Origin: Cepaea nemoralis
Lineage: Eukaryota > Mollusca > Gastropoda > Stylommatophora > Helicidae
DNA: 64,000 nucleotides
Assembly: GCA_014155875.1 (NCBI GenBank)
Contig: JACEFZ010012577.1
Span: forward strand, 435,279 to 499,278
Direction: 5' to 3'
Below are positions 63,090 to 64,000 of the stretch, piece by piece. Under the pieces are notes generated by a model that saw only the letters and a list, made by a program, of their open reading frames with translations, had not been told where the DNA came from and ran no database searches. How positions within the stretch are numbered: the first letter of the stretch is position 1; the number at the start of each line of letters is the position of its first letter. A program made the translations under genes and the position numbers.

Positions 63090-64000
63090 CTGGGTTCAGA
63101 GACGGTGGAAAGAACGCAGCAATGAATTACCTGGGGATACTGTTGATCGGAGCCCTTGCTTATAATGTGCACATAGACCGGTGATAACAAAGGCGCCAAG
63201 CGGGGCTGGCAGCGATGCGGGTGATGCTGCGCAGCAAGCTGTGCGCAGCGCCATCTAGGTCTTCTGTACGAGGGGCTGGTCATGTCTGTTTTGAGTATGC
63301 AATGGCAATCCTGACTCTCAGCCATAAGCAGATAGAAAGGATGGAAAGGATACCGAATGAAGCTACGCGCATGAGTTCTTGGATGTCCAGAGATCCAGCA
63401 TGCAGGGCGATGCGCTACCTTCTTGATTTTCCAACCATTGAAGAGAGAATGCAAGTTTGCAGGGCACGCGCCTACCTCAGAATTAACGCAAACACACAGC
63501 ATCCACTGCATAGTGAAATTAGGAAGGTGAAGGGCAGCAGGTTAAAAAGAGGACGGTCGTGGATGGGTCAAGCCGAAGACATTCTTCAACAGGTGTGTTC
63601 ACTTGAGGACTTAGAACCTGGCGAGGAGTGGGTGCAAGTGCCAACAGACTTCTGACACATCCTTTTCAGTTTGCATCCAACTAGATAGAAAATGCAGACA
63701 AGAAATCCGGCTGCTGTTGAGGCTTGAAGTCACAAGCGTTGATTTTCGAGAATTCGCTAGACAGTGACGCAGGTCATACTACACAGATGGTCGGGTCTGT
63801 CGACACATGTGAGAGCTCATGGCCTTTACAGCTCGGGCCGGAGGAGAATGTGAAGGAGAGACTCTATGTGCTTCACTGAAACCACAAGTACCTGACCATG
63901 GAGGCATGGCAGAGTACGTAAGCCATAGCAGGGCTCGAGACACAGACATTCACTAGGCTTGTTTCCTAGCGACTCAATGACATGATCAAGAGGATAGAGG
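63090..64000 (+). pseudogene. Jockey-like LINE ORF2 fragment, runs off the window
   Basis: Near 63126 a frame reads 'YLGILLIGALAYNVHIDR' (the YLG region after the RT palm). Then 63215-63655 gives 'MAILTLSHKQIERMERIPNE', 'DPACRAMRYLLDFPTIEERM', 'CRARAYLRINANTQHPLH' and 'GRSWMGQAEDILQQVCSLED', the thumb/connection region. Downstream, near 63775-63800, 'SYYTDGRV' recalls the first RNase H motif. Frameshifts separate the three parts and stops follow, so it is inactive. The RT catalytic core is absent. The element may continue beyond 64000. Confidence 0.8.

Overview
This is metazoan nuclear DNA, most likely from a mollusc or another lophotrochozoan. That guess rests on genome style: tRNA-derived SINEs, RNase H-bearing LINE fragments and very many minisatellites. 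I recognise no diagnostic host gene, so confidence in the taxon is low. There are no bacterial operons, CRISPR arrays, rRNA genes or convincing functional tRNA genes. By my own tally about 30 percent of the window is tandem repeat. Almost every long open frame is a by-product of an array whose unit lacks stop codons.

Layout. 1-5 kb: a GAAA array with an internal 450-520 bp duplication, LINE and SINE relics, and a 14-bp minisatellite. 5-9.3 kb: small arrays, a LINE RNase H relic, and a SINE nested in another SINE with a perfect 12-bp target-site duplication. 9.3-14.7 kb: CT repeats, a 23-bp array open in all three forward frames, a TTCA array on a LINE tail, and 36-bp and 21-bp arrays. 15-21 kb: a SINE split by a LINE, then mostly unrecognised DNA with two orphan splice-donor matches. 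21.6-26.7 kb: a 39-bp array, an inverted-repeat element and a run of four minisatellites. Inside that run sits the one credible host feature, a 187-nt minus-strand exon at 24931-25117 with good splice sites. 27-35 kb: SINE and LINE fragments, a decayed pogo/Tigger transposon carrying a 53-bp LINE insertion, two near-identical LINE 3' ends and a CCAAT-bearing array. 35-45 kb: long unrecognised stretches and a 21-bp array. 45-52 kb: LINE RNase H, several SINEs, a 16-bp array and an E-box-bearing array. 53-56.7 kb: a 14-bp array rich in AATAAA and interrupted by a LINE, then a 38-bp satellite that appears to have grown from a SINE. 57-64 kb: LINE RT and RNase H relics, a three-level nest (repeat E, SINE, hAT MITE) with intact duplications, and a jockey-like LINE running off the end.

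There is no gene pathway to describe. The window works as a record of nested transposition followed by local tandem amplification. The best leads are the orphan exon between arrays, arrays that repeatedly start at SINE box B or at LINE 3' tails, a dispersed repeat with a hammerhead-ribozyme-like core, and arrays that multiply regulatory words (AATAAA, TCACGTGA, CCAAT).
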